DNA of 64,000 nucleotides from Pseudisothecium myosuroides (Eukaryota > Streptophyta > Bryopsida > Hypnales > Lembophyllaceae). The translations under genes and the position numbers were made by a program. The stretch spans positions 22,500,987 through 22,564,986 of the forward strand of contig OX637290.1 of NCBI GenBank assembly GCA_951799445.1, given 5' to 3'. Under the pieces are notes generated by a model. The model had not been told where the DNA came from. It searched no databases and was given only the letters and a program-made list of their open reading frames with translations. Of this stretch, positions 12,291-23,720 are shown one piece after another (positions within the stretch are counted from its first letter, which is position 1; each line of letters begins with the position of its first letter).

Positions 12291-15200
12291 ATGAGTAGAT
12301 TTTGCTGGGAATCGCTTCTCCTTTGCTGCATCGTGTTGGTGGGGTTCTCTGCTGTGATTGTTGGAGATGAAGGAGGGGATTACTTGGATTCAAAGGAAGC
12401 CCAGGTGGTGGAGCTATCGAATCAAGCCTCCACCAACTATTATAGCAGATGTGGTATTATATTTACGTTCCTCTTGTGCCATCTCTCAACTACTCCTGGC
12501 AGTCGGTTTCTTCTCTAGTTGTTGGTCAACTGGGTGTCGATGAATGAGGAGGCCGATTCTTAATAATGGTCGTATTCGCCACCATGGCATCTACGTAACC
12601 TTCAGAGGTCAAAGTCATGATGTTCAAGTGCTCAGAGCCCTGAAACTAGGACTTTTGTAGATTTGAAGGTTCAGATGAGAACTGAGAAGTTGAGACTGTG
12701 CCACTTTCACTGAGATCTACCATTTTAACAGTCTTAGGTTTTGCCCTGATGGCCTCACACCAGAGTATAGTATCTGACCAGTGTGAAATTCATTAGTGGG
12801 CTCATTTGTACCGTCTGTGCAGAATTGCTGGCAACTTGCAGCAGTAAGGGTTCCAACTGCTCCCATAGCGTTTGTGGGCCTTTGCTGGGGGATTTAGAGG
12901 GCCTCATCTGCACGCCCGTGGTGAACAACACGTTTTGTCCTGCGGCCGAAAATGGCATCACCCCCTGCAAGAGCATGAATCTCGATAACAGACGGGCTTA
13001 TGTCAGGTACGTGAATTATTTAGCCCAATATTATTCAAACCCTCCTAATGTTTCTGCTGTTTCTGCTGTTTATTCAATTCGATCTACAGGTGGTTTGATG
13101 TGCACTAGTATTAGGGTTCAAATGCATTGACACTTAGACACTTGCTTGAAATGTGAAGATTTAGTGCAAACTCCAGCAATTTCTAATTACTTATATAAAT
13201 GAGGCCTTGAGGCTTTAATTAGAACAGGATTTTCAACATAGTTGAATTGACATGTACTTTTCAGGAACGTTTAGATAGCATCGTAGAGAATGTTAACCCT
13301 ATCAAGACATATTAGGGAAGTCTCCCTATAAAGTGTACTAAAAGTCCCTTCCATTGATACATAACACTCAAAAAAAACTCGGTGAAAAGTTTTTTGTGTA
13401 ATTTAGTCTCCACGTTCTAATTTTACATGAACCCTCGCTTGCATTTTAGTGTTCCGTATTAACCACATTACACTTGAATGTCTATGTTTGTAGAGTGGCA
13501 GCATCTACGGACTTGGGCAGTGTGGATACAATGCTTGCCATTTGTTCCCAGAGGGAATTGGATCCTTTGATGAAGAATTTCACGTTGACCGACCCATGGG
13601 CTTTCACTCGATCGTACTTCGCATCAATGGATGGATCGTGGAGAGTACTTCCAGGATCGGTAACATTTTTAACTCTCCTAATTCTATTCTAGAAGCATTG
13701 GTAACCAGTCAGTTAGGTTTGCAATAAAGAGCCTAACAACAATCCACTCTCTTTAAATAAGGGTACGGTATTACATTAGAAAAAAAATCAGCCCTTGGGA
13801 AGGCTCCTTCCCTTTGCAAAAGGGTTGTGAGTTCCCCACAATGGAACTCACAGCCCCTTTGAGGGACAATGGCCACTATTCATCATCATTGATGAATAGT
13901 GGCCACAATAAAATTAAAATTTAAAAATTTAAAAAAACATTTAAATTTTAAAAAAATGAAAATATTAATGAAAATAATAATAAAATAACAATTCAGGCTG
14001 AAGAGGATAATTTCGGCCACATCAGCATTGAAAATTTTGAAATTGTGTATTTATTTAAAAAATAATAATTTTATAATAATTTTATAATATTTTCTAAATT
14101 ATAATAATGAACCGTCTCGCGCAGAGCAAGTCCTGCTCTTTGCCAGCCAAAAAAAAAATTTAATTTTTTTTTTTGCAACGAAGATTTTTGTTTTGTTTTT
14201 TCGGCCAGTGTTCCATGCCGGGAACTCACAACCCTCCCGAGGGCCCATTTTTCTTCTAATGCTCGTCCATCCTGAGATAAAATGGAAAGACTTGTGAGGT
14301 TCATCTTGAAAGGACAAGCTGGTTATCGTGGTCTTGTAGTATGATTTGATGAAGTTATGCATTCTTCTGTTCTATATGACAACTCTAAGAAGCCTTCATC
14401 ATTCACTCTTTGGCTAGTTAACATTTTTATGGTTCTCATTGGATCACATCGATCAACAACACTGTGATGAAAGGGGGTATTCATAAAACATTACGAAGTC
14501 TATTATAGATCCTTTTCGTACTCACTTGGAGTTTACAAGAGGATGGTGAACCTCTGATTTAACACATGAAGGGCAAAATGAGCAGGGGAGTGTTGACATG
14601 AGAAGGTTGTTAAGTAGCGCTTTTGTAGTGTACTCCACTGTGCAATTTAGAGGGGAGTAGAATTTCAAGCAACACTTGTGTTATATAAACGCATTGGGCA
14701 ACACTTCTCCAAGGTGAATTGTATCATCATGTGCCTTTGAAGGTTGACTTTTGACGTAAAGAATAGACCCAATCCATCCACTAACAATGATGTCCATATT
14801 TGGTAAGACTAGCCTTCAATTGGCGCAATTCTGGGGGTCCAAAATCTGTGACATTCACCTGCACAAAGCACTGAAAACCAGGACTGGTATAGATTTACGT
14901 TTCAAGCTCACACACCTGGATGAAAAGTTTGAAAGTCGTGGAATTCCGCCCATTGAACCAAACTGACGTCTTGTTTAAAATCATTTGAGCAGGCTCGAAG
15001 TGCCGAACACTGCAGGGACTACGACCCGTTTAATCGCCCTTGGTTTCGTACTTCCACATCGGTGGTGAAGGTGGTGACGGTGCTCATTGACTTGGCCGAG
15101 TCCATGAACAGCGATCTGCCAACGAGCTTCGGACCTGGCAGCATGTTGCAAGCGGCCAAAAACATCGCCACCAAACTGGTCACCACGTTGAGTGGGGGTG

Positions 15201-18200
15201 ACCACGTCAACATGATTGTCTTTAACAGCACAGGAGCATATCAACTAAATCCTGAAGCGGTAACTCGTTCTTCCACCCTCTCACAGTTACCACTGTTGCA
15301 TTTGCATTTCACTCCTCTACAATGACAATCATCTATTTCGATAAATTGGCACAAGTTGAGGTGCCAAGAGTCTGTACAAAGCTCCAGAAACTAGGACTGG
15401 CATACCTTGGGCAGTGCAATTCCGCCAATTTAATGAAATTGACGTTGAATGCTACCATCGGCATGAGTTTGTTTGCATTTGGTGTTGCGAGTGGTGCTAG
15501 TGTCTTTCAAATGATACACCCTTGGACTAGATTTATTTTGCTATCACTTCTTCTAATACCAAGTGCCAATATATTTTATGTGAATCTTAGGTGTGAAAGA
15601 CGTACACCGTGAGTACGTGGTCCCACAATTTGTGTGGGACTATGTGTCTGCGTTTTTCACACAGGGAATTCAATGTAAACTTCGCTGCCGTTGCTAATTA
15701 CATGCTCTATGCCTTGGATGCTGCAAATCTGTTTAGGAGAAAACATAGATTTGACTACATTGTATAGAAACACATCAATGTTTCTTATAGTTGCTGCATT
15801 TTGCGCTGAAATGTCTGTAGCGAAAAGAAATTTTGGAGATAGGAGAACCTGTATATTTTTGTTGGGCGTGGGAAACTTCAGTCTCATCAGAAATACCGTT
15901 TTATCTCTGCTCAATTGCCTGTGTGCTTTTGGCTTGAAACAGATCTTAGTTAAGGAGCATGATAATACCGGTCAACTGGAGATACAACCTCTGTTGGACG
16001 AATTAAATAACCAGACGGTTGAGAGCGTGTTTAGACAATCCAATCTTACGGCTGCAATTCTGACTGCCTTGCCGAATTTTGATTCAGATCCGACTGCTGC
16101 CAAGGTGTGATTCATCCCAGCTCTCCTTCTCAATTTTCGCCCTTTCCCTACAAGTTAGAATTAGCTCCAATTTATGGGCTTGAACTATAGATAATTGAGT
16201 TAGCCCTTAAAAGGAGTCGCATGTTAAAACACTTTCACTGTTCTTTCAAGTTAGAAATCTAGTAGTACGTTTGAACCAAGCCATGGAATTAATCCCAAAG
16301 GCTTTTAAAGGGACCACTTGGGCTTCTTGGTAGTTGACTAATCAGATTCCATGATTGAATTCGTCAAGTAATGAAAAGAATGAAGAGTTTAGAACTTCTT
16401 TGGCAGTGGGAGAATGTCTATTTTCGAGTAGATTTGTATCTCAAATGCCAATTGTTCTAACTTTCAAGCTTAAGCACCAATGCTAAAAGCTGGCCTTTAT
16501 GAACAGTGCTTTTCTCTTCATTGGATAGACTTTGCAATAAATTAAGGAGCTGTTTGCACAAGTTGGTCAACACTCGATTCTCCGCAGATCGGGTACTAAA
16601 CCTGAGTATCCAAGTATGTTTATGAAAAACACTCACATAGGGCGCTTGAATTTGGTACTGCAGGTGATCCTCGTTATAACTGACGGTGTGTTTGCAACTC
16701 TTGGAAATGTCACACTTCCGTCTGCAAGCTTGTCAGGTGTCAAACTTTTCCTGTACAAGTTGCCACGGAGTAATGACGCTAATGACAACTTGGCAAACAA
16801 CACATTGACTCAACAGCTGTGTGCCGTTGGGGGGCATCTGGAAGCAATTCGGAAGAACCTGGAGAACCCCCTTCTCGCCCTCAACAAGTACTTCTCGTAC
16901 TTGGCCAACCTGAAGAGAATTGAGACAGGTGGACAGCCACAATATAGCGCTATTTACCAGGACTTCGAGCACATCGGGGGCAACATTACTTCAGTCACCA
17001 AACCAAGTACTAGCCTTTCCGTTTGCTTTTCTAGATTTTTGATTCTTTTATTTTCTATGTTTTATAATTTTGAACCATATTTTTTATGGTTGAATGTAAC
17101 TCAATGATGACTAACTTTCAATCTTGGATGGTTTATTTGCACGATAGACACTCCATTTGGTTTTAAATGTTATGGGGGGATAGTTGTAATATTTTGCGCT
17201 TTTTAAGGTCGGCACCTTGAGCCCTGTATCCATGCCAGTCCTTTTGTTTGTACAGTTGTACACCTGTCAAAAGTATGCGTGCTCTAGATTGAGCCAGTAT
17301 ACCACAATGGATTTGTTTCTGACTAACAATGTGATTGTAGTCTCCACAAATTAGACTGCTAACATTGCAAGTAACCTTGTGTGTGCGCAGCTTTCTCGGC
17401 GGAGGGTGATCTCATAGGTGTTGCTGGCGTAACGCTGTACCTCGAGCTAATGGGCAGCTTGACAAATCCAGTCAAAAATGCCTTGCTCAGTAGGGTCACA
17501 GGCTACAGTGCTCCCACAAAGCCAATCATACTTTCTGCTGCAAATTGCACTTTATTAGTGGTAAGCGATCATGCTGTCCAAATTAGCCACATTGGTGATT
17601 TTTTTAGTTATGGACCCCAAGGGAGAAGAGGCTTTGCATCAACACGAGCTACATTATCAATTGGGGTTAATTAAATTGCCAAACGCTTAACATTGCTAGA
17701 ATATTGAACACCTGTAAGTAGGAACATAATGAAGGTGAAAACGTTTGCATTTGTTCTGATGTATTGTATTTGTTGCCACTTCCAAGCTGAATCCTAGTCC
17801 GTAATATGAATTACTCCGTAACATCTACATTGGAACTGCAAGTTCCAAAGCCTCATGTAGATTTTTCGTTGTTGTCCTTGTCTTATTAAAGAGATAAAGC
17901 CTCTCCTAGAGTAGCGTAACTCCTTGTTTCCTAACCGTATAGCGCTTGCAGCTTCTTTGTTGAATTTAACTTTGTTGTTTTCTAACTTCAGAATGAAACC
18001 ACCCAACCATGTGGAGCGAGCAGCGCATATTACGCAGCGAATGGAGGTCTCTGTGAGCAAACAGACATGAAGAGCACCATCGAAGACTTGGCTTGTTGTG
18101 GAGCATGTAGTGCTGCAAGCGGGTCTGGCAAGTCCGACCGGCCAAAGGGTTTGATCATCGGGTTCAGTGTGATAGGAGCACTTGTGGTACTCGTGGGGTT

Positions 18201-18309
18201 GGGAGTGGCTTGTTATCTGTTTATATGGAGAAATAGAAAACCAGCTAAGAACGTAATGGACTACCCTGGGCCTCCAGAAGACCCTGGGACTCTAGGAGGG
18301 CCACGGTGA
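12291..18309 (+). CDS. VWA/Cache single-pass membrane protein, gene 1
   Basis: The exons are 12291-12453, 12823-13006, 13494-13659, 14993-15259, 15943-16104, 16664-17006, 17391-17560 and 17992-18309. All have GT-AG borders with matching phases and give 590 residues. Residues 1-25 are a signal peptide. A Cys-rich region follows, then RDYDPFNRPWF (179-189), the hallmark that precedes the VWA domain in alpha2-delta/CACHD1 proteins. The VWA domain spans about 195-400, with strand VVTVLID, SNLTAAI (293-299) and VILVITDG (315-322). The metal site is degraded: D204-L-A-E-S208 has Ala where Ser is expected. A Cache-like segment (GDLIGVAGVTLYL, 434-446) follows. Five Cys (492-524) precede a transmembrane helix at about 539-563, and the tail is 26 residues. 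Several N-glycosylation sites support an outside-facing protein. The role is unknown; extracellular ligand sensing or channel association is inference. Its C-terminal residues come from an inserted element (see 18294-18528). Confidence 0.85.
13774..14261. mobile_element. CATTAG-ended MITE with no target duplication, copy 1 (intron 3 of gene 1)
   Basis: The termini are CATTAG...CTAATG, with longer imperfect inverted repeats that include GTGAGTTCCC on both sides. An internal perfect hairpin, TGGCCACTATTCATCATC and its complement, lies near 13870-13906. The flanks GGTATTA and CTCGTCC join to match the empty site GGTATCACTCG in unit 2 (near 28217), so no target bases were duplicated. The second copy is at 33583-33976. 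Confidence 0.75.
15415..15674 (+). other. Possible cryptic exons in intron 4 of gene 1
   Basis: Two segments (15415-15499 and 15591-15674) are open, carry usable splice sites and would keep frame if joined to exon 4 and to a shifted exon 5 start at 15950. The product would gain 54 residues in the middle of the VWA domain. Units 2 and 3 conserve the frame (29378-29462 and 29556-29639; 46278-46362 and 46460-46543). I prefer to leave them intronic, because skipping them gives a VWA domain of normal length and many of the base differences among copies change the amino acid. Confidence 0.3.
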
Positions 18310-18528
18310 ATTGACACCCTCACTGCCCTGTGGTTCACCCCTGCGGAAAACCGCATTGGAATTTTTATTTGCAACACATGATAAAATTTGGAAATTCTGA
18401 ATTCATTATTGGAATCATGAGAGGTGAAGAAACTAAAAAAAATATCAAAAAACGGCACAAAATCGGGGGCAATTTTTAATGGTTACCCTTGGTTGGGGCA
18501 ATGAGGGAGTCAATCCTCTTTGGCTCTC
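18294..18528. mobile_element. Inverted-repeat element in last exon of gene 1
   Basis: Compared with gene 3, about 235 bp are inserted between the codons for the tail residues E-D and the sequence GAAGAGCCTCGGTCTCC, which resumes at 18531. The element has imperfect inverted ends built on GATTGACTCCCTCATTGCCC at the right (inverted) and ATTGACACCCTCACTGCCC at the left. The stop codon of gene 1 (18307-18309) lies inside it. Related copies are in gene 2 (two units) and, in inverted orientation, near 61226-61500. Confidence 0.75.
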
Positions 18529-18583
18529 TTGAAGAGCCTCGGTCTCCAATTTGATCCTCTGCAAGGAGTCCACTAGTACCACA
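18529..18583 (+). pseudogene. Orphaned original C-terminal coding sequence of gene 1
   Basis: This segment matches 49613-49667, the coding end of gene 3, including GAAGAGCCTCGGTCTCC and the final ACAATGA. In gene 1 it is cut off from the reading frame by the inserted element and is now 3' untranslated or spacer DNA. Confidence 0.75.
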
Positions 18584-20474
18584 ATGATGCAGATTTTACA
18601 TCCACTTTGTGAAATGATTTAAAGCTTGCAAGGATTTTTTGGCGTAACAATCTATTTGTTTAGGGTCCCACATTGGGCTCCAAAAAGATTAATATCAGTA
18701 CTTCATTACTCTATATTCTATCCACCCACCACAGTTTTGTATAAGAATGAACTGGAAAAGATGATTAAGGCAAAAGTCATGAACTAGGAATAACTTCCTC
18801 TTTATAAGACAACACCAAGGCTTAGGTCAGCATAACAACTTGCATAACAAACATTTAAGAATCCCAAATCCTACTTCTAACTATTGATTCTATTGCACAG
18901 AGATATATTGATACTATCGCATAGAGTTTTGGTGAACGATCCTAAACTTCAAATTTATATATATGAGCTACTAGAGAGGCAACTTATTACAAAACACACA
19001 ACTTCATTGCAAGGCACTACACAAAAAGAGAAACCTTGTCAGGATGATTTACTTAGAATTTCTACTTAAGAAAGATACACTTCATACAAGTTGATAGTTG
19101 TTCACCTTATTCTTACACCATCTACACTTGTAGGCATATCCAAATTTAAAACAATGAATCCAAGCAAAAGCTTTTTGCAAACACCTCTAAAAACCCTAAA
19201 TTCTTGATATAAGAAATCCCTTGGACAAATACTCCAACATTGTCAAGATTTATATTAAAAAAATTTCCTTTTCACTCCCTATTACACTCTCTACTCAAAA
19301 TCTTAAACAAAAAAACAAACTCACCAATGTACTAATGAAATCATCTAGTCTTAGTTAGTAGCACATTTGCACACCTCAAGGGAGCCACCAATCAATCACT
19401 TTGAAACCACCAAAGTGATAGCAATAACACTACAACAACAAATGTTTCTTTTATTTCCAAACTCACAATTGAAGTCTGTAGGTTCGACACAACTTAAAAT
19501 GCCTTAACAAACGCACTCAGGCTTTGTAGCTCCCATAGCATACGATCTTCATAAAGAAAACTGTGACTTTTGAATAGGACCTTCAGCAAGCACCTCTATG
19601 GAGCCCTAATTTATTGAGACAAAAAAATTTAAGTGCAAAATATTGTAAAAGCCTGCTTAACTACCAAAGTTTACAGAAACAATTTCATTTCCAATTCCAA
19701 GAACATCCTCTGCTCAAAATCTCAAACAAAATAAACAGACTCACCAATTCATCAGATAGAATCCTGAATCATCATAGTTGGCAGTACATGCAAATAACAA
19801 AATTTGACCAACAACTCAAAAAATATGCCACCACCGCTTTACAACGCAAAACTGAGATATAGGAAAGTCCGTTCTGTTAGCACTTACTGGAACCCTAAAT
19901 TCTTGGAACAGGAATTCCTATAGGCGAAACATTATGAAGGCTCACATAATTACAGAGATAAATTCCTCTACCTTCTAATACCATCTGAGCTCAAAATTGC
20001 AAATGAAAATACCAGACTCACCATTGTATTAAAAAAAATCACCAAATCAGAAAGTCCTAGACTTCTAGTTCCACAAGCCAAAAAATCACACAAAGGCAAT
20101 CCACACATTACTGGAAAGTTTCACACAAGGATGAAGAATAGAACACTCACAGCACGCGAGATTGCTTTCAAGTGAATGAAATGACCAGATGTAGATCAAA
20201 ATTAATTCAAGCGCTCTCCCCTAAGTGACGAAATGGATGCAATCGCATACATATCAAGTCACGCCATGGCCAAATTCACTACGAGATGATGCAAAAACAA
20301 CAATTAATAGGCAGAATTGCGCACGCCAGTCGAACGGCATTTGGAGAATTTTTGTGTAAACTCAATCAAACAGAGCGGAGGATATTGACAGGCATCCTGA
20401 ATTCAAATCCAGACTTCTTGGTGGTCGTCTCCAACACCCTCCCGCTCCCCTATCTTGTTCCCGTTGAGCGACGA
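18584..20474. other. Spacer 1, proximal part
   Basis: No gene is supported. It aligns with 32820-34590 of unit 2, apart from insertions in unit 2 at 33583-33976 and a rearranged block near 34060-34370. It holds several diverged blocks of about 250-300 bp built on CCTAAATTCTTG...AAATCCC and ACTCACCAAT (near 19200, 19610 and 19890), which look like old tandem duplicates. Confidence 0.45.
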
Positions 20475-20708
20475 CACTATAAAAAACTTATGTTTTAGGT
20501 GACAAGCCCTAATTTTTTTAAACGGATTTTAGGTGATGTTCAACGTAACAAGCCTATGTTTTTATTGACATAAAAATTCATGTTTTTATTAGTAACGTAA
20601 CATCAATATCAACATAAAAACATGGGTTTGTTGCATTGGACATCACCTAAAATCCGTTTAAAAAAATAAGTGCTCGTCGATCACCTAAAACAAGGATTTC
20701 TTATAGTG
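20475..20708. mobile_element. CACTATA-ended foldback MITE, copy 1
   Basis: The 234-bp element begins CACTATAAAA and ends TTATAGTG. Nearly its whole length is one inverted repeat, for example GATTTTAGGTGATGTTCAA and its complement, TTGxxCATCACCTAAAATC. The corresponding site of unit 2 (near 35180) lacks it. CACTA-type ends suggest the CACTA superfamily; the 3-bp flanks (CGA and CAA) match only in part, so this is tentative. Confidence 0.65.
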
Positions 20709-21249
20709 CAATTTTCTGGTGCAGCACAAAGTTCCTCCGTCAGAGAAGCGTCACCGTTTTCTAACGGGGCCCATAACAAGTCATGTAGGCCATAGAAAAT
20801 CCCCTACAAAATCATATTTTGAAGAAGGTTGGATCTATTATAAATATTATTTTTTTTATTAATAGTCTTTATCTCTAAAACATTGAAAAATATCTATGTA
20901 GGTGCTACAATGTAGACTCCCTTAAGACTATTTGCAATGAGTGCTTAATGTGTAGATGTTTTTGGGCGAGATGGAATCTCTACTATGTCTCATTGTAGGT
21001 AGTTAGAGGTTGAAGTATTGGTCATCTCTAGCCTAGGTTTAATTCTTGTATCCTTCATTTTTTGAATTAGAATTTGTGTGTGTTTGAAAGATAGGTCCTT
21101 CCACTCATTATTGTAAAAGTTGAATATTACTTTAAATTGGTAAACTTGAAATGATGATAGTTTGCAAAAAAGTATTGGCCCTAACATCTTTTGTGCTTGT
21201 ATTTTGGTTAACATGCTATCTATTGCACTATTAATGGCCAATATTGTAG

Positions 21250-21467
21250 CACTATAAAAAAAACCGGTTTTTAGGTGACGAGCCCTGATTTTTCTTGATA
21301 GATTTTAGTGGACGTCCAATGGAACAAACCTATGTTTTTTGTCACCAAAAATGTCCAATGTAACATCAATGTTGACATTAAAATATGGATTTGTTTCATT
21401 GGATGTCCACTAAAATCCATCAAGAAAAATCATGGCTCGTCATCTAAAATGCAGGTGTCCTATAGTG
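21250..21467. mobile_element. CACTATA-ended foldback MITE, copy 2
   Basis: The 218-bp element begins CACTATAAAA and ends CCTATAGTG. It is a diverged relative of the copy at 20475, with the same order of motifs (GGTGACGAGCCCTGATTTTT near the left end). The matching stretch of unit 2 (about 38756-38765) does not contain it. Confidence 0.65.
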
Positions 21468-21952
21468 TTGATATCAAATAGTACTTTGCAATGTTAGGGG
21501 TATGGATGACTTCAATATTTATTAGCAAATGTTTTTTTCTTCTCCACCTTCTATAATACGAATTGTTGGACTTATCTAGGTTTTTGAACTCTCCAAAATC
21601 TTTACATCCAACAAAATGTAATAAAATGTGCTACTTTTTTTAATGGATAATAGCTCTTTGGTGTATCTAATAATTCATTAATATGAAAACCATACTTTTT
21701 TTCAATTTTGAAAAGATGTGAGAGTAATATTTTTTTACAAGAGGAACCATTTGGATTTATGATGTACAATGTGAACTCAAAAAGAGATGGTTAAAATAAA
21801 GAATTGCAAAATTAAGGCATGTCACAATATAATAGTTGATTACTTCAACTACTCAAATGTGTTTGGAGAAGGATTTTCAAGAGCATCAACTAAAGAATCC
21901 AACTGCAATGTCTAATGAGGAGATTGTAGGACAAATTCTGAAGTACAAAGTA

Positions 21953-22508
21953 TTCCCTTCATCCCAAAATGATCTTCTAGTTTGACAAAATGTTTTGGAT
22001 TAAGGTTGAAAATAACATTTTTCTTAAATTCGATTTGAATTGTAAGTAGAGTTCAATGCACTCACTTATTGTTTTAGAATTTAGAATTTCAAATTAATTT
22101 TTCAAGGTGTAGTTTTGTAATATTAAAAAGTGGGATTTGGGGGCATTTTGAAGAAGCATTAGTGGCCATTGATTTCCAATAACAATTACATACAGTACCT
22201 TACATTTAATCACAAAGTCTCAGGGTTGGAAATAGCTTGCATTGGCTCTGTTGGTTGAAAAAGTGGGGTCGATCAATTTTTAGAATCCATGCAATACGCA
22301 AGTACCAAGATTGACCGAATTTTCAGGCGTCCATGCTGAAAAGAAGTTGCAATCTTCTTTATAGAGGTCTTCTATTCTATTTTTAGATTGCAGCTTTGAT
22401 TTAATAACATACACGGTACACATGCGCAACATGATTTTAATACTAGTAGATAATTTAAAGCTAATTTAGGAAACATGCAATTGGAAGATCATTTTGGGAT
22501 GGAAGAAG
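21953..22508. mobile_element. Stowaway-like Tc1/mariner MITE
   Basis: The termini are TTCCCTTCATCCCAAAATGA at the left and, inverted at the right, CTTCTTCCATCCCAAAATGA, which is the classic Stowaway consensus. TA flanks both sides (21951-21952 and 22509-22510). Unit 2 has the empty site AAAGTACAAGTTACC near 39247 with a single TA. The 556-bp element has no transposase. Confidence 0.85.
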
Positions 22509-22730
22509 TACAAGTTACCTGAGACTCTTACATAGCTATCAAGTTGGCATAGGAATCAATTGCACAACTTGATGTATAGGGCAATGCCTGAAGAAGAGGC
22601 AATTGTGGAGAAAAGTGCACTAATAAGGAAAATTAATCTTTTGCTAATGTATTTTTTATAGTAGAATTTCTTTAAAGTAATAGCCCCACATCTGAGCTCA
22701 AATTCCCATGCTAAAGAAATTTAATCCCTA

Positions 22731-23720
22731 AAGGACTAGCATACGGTTTTTTTGGAAATACAAAAATTTTGGGCAAGCTCGTGTAAATGGAGATGTGCAT
22801 ATTGTAGGCTAAAGTTTTAATAGAAAGTGTGGACAAAGAATTTTTTTCCTATACACTAAATTTTGTGACATTTGGACATACGAGAAAAAGTTATGACCTA
22901 ATATGTTATTTTTTTTTATAAATGGGCAGTCTAGGCAAATTAGAAGAAATCAGTCTTTTCAAAAACAAAAATTTGAAATTGGTTTTCTAGATTTGTATAT
23001 ATATATATATATATATGAAAAGCTTTGAGTCATTCCATTTCAATCAACGAGTCAAAAGTTCTAAGGAGTTTTTGTTTGTAGGTAGTTATTGATTCTCTAC
23101 TATAAAATAAACTTGAAAGTCCTTTATCTTACTCAATTTTCAATTTATTTTTGGAAAAAAATAAAACTGTAGGATGTAGATTGTTAAATACAACATTGCA
23201 ACCATTGGGATTGGCATTTTTCAATTCCATAACAAAATTCTTAACTATTTAGTATTTTGAATCATTCTCTACTTTGAATCATTCTCTTAACTATTTAGTA
23301 TTTTGAATCAATCATTCTGCTTACTAATTTTTTCCTATATGTTGTACAATTCCAAGTGATGTAAAATTTTTCAAGCATGTAGCTAACTTGTCTAGAAAAA
23401 AGAATCCAAAGAAACACCACCATTTTGGACATTTTTCATAGAAAAGTGAGCTTGTGAAGTGTAGCTGCCTTGTTTTTTGCAGGGCCAAAAAAATGATTTT
23501 AGTAAATTTGACGAGGAATTTGAATACTTATATCTTGCAATCCATGTATCGGAAATTTTTTGAAATTTTTACCATGTATTTTCGAGTTAGCATACTACAA
23601 GATTTTATGGTTACATGTGTCAAAAAAAAGTTTTTTTTCAAAAATTTGGTACTTGTACTCAAAATGGCAAGTTTGGAGCATTTTCGGTGAAAATATAGTC
23701 ATGGAACTTTAGGGGGTTGA
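22731..23720. mobile_element. TTAA-flanked element with a paralogous empty site
   Basis: The left flank is TTAA (22731-22734) followed by TCCCTAAAGGAC. The right end is AACTTTAGGGGG followed by TTGA (23717-23720), a one-base decay of TTAA. Unit 2 has the uninterrupted sequence AAAGAAACTTAAAGAATTT at about 39457-39474 with a single TTAA, so the insertion and its target duplication are directly seen. The 0.99 kb element is AT-rich and non-coding; its left part is related to the element that starts at 63742. Confidence 0.85.

Noticed and set aside
22996..23017. AT dinucleotide run as a feature of interest
   Set aside because: An ordinary short microsatellite in AT-rich DNA.
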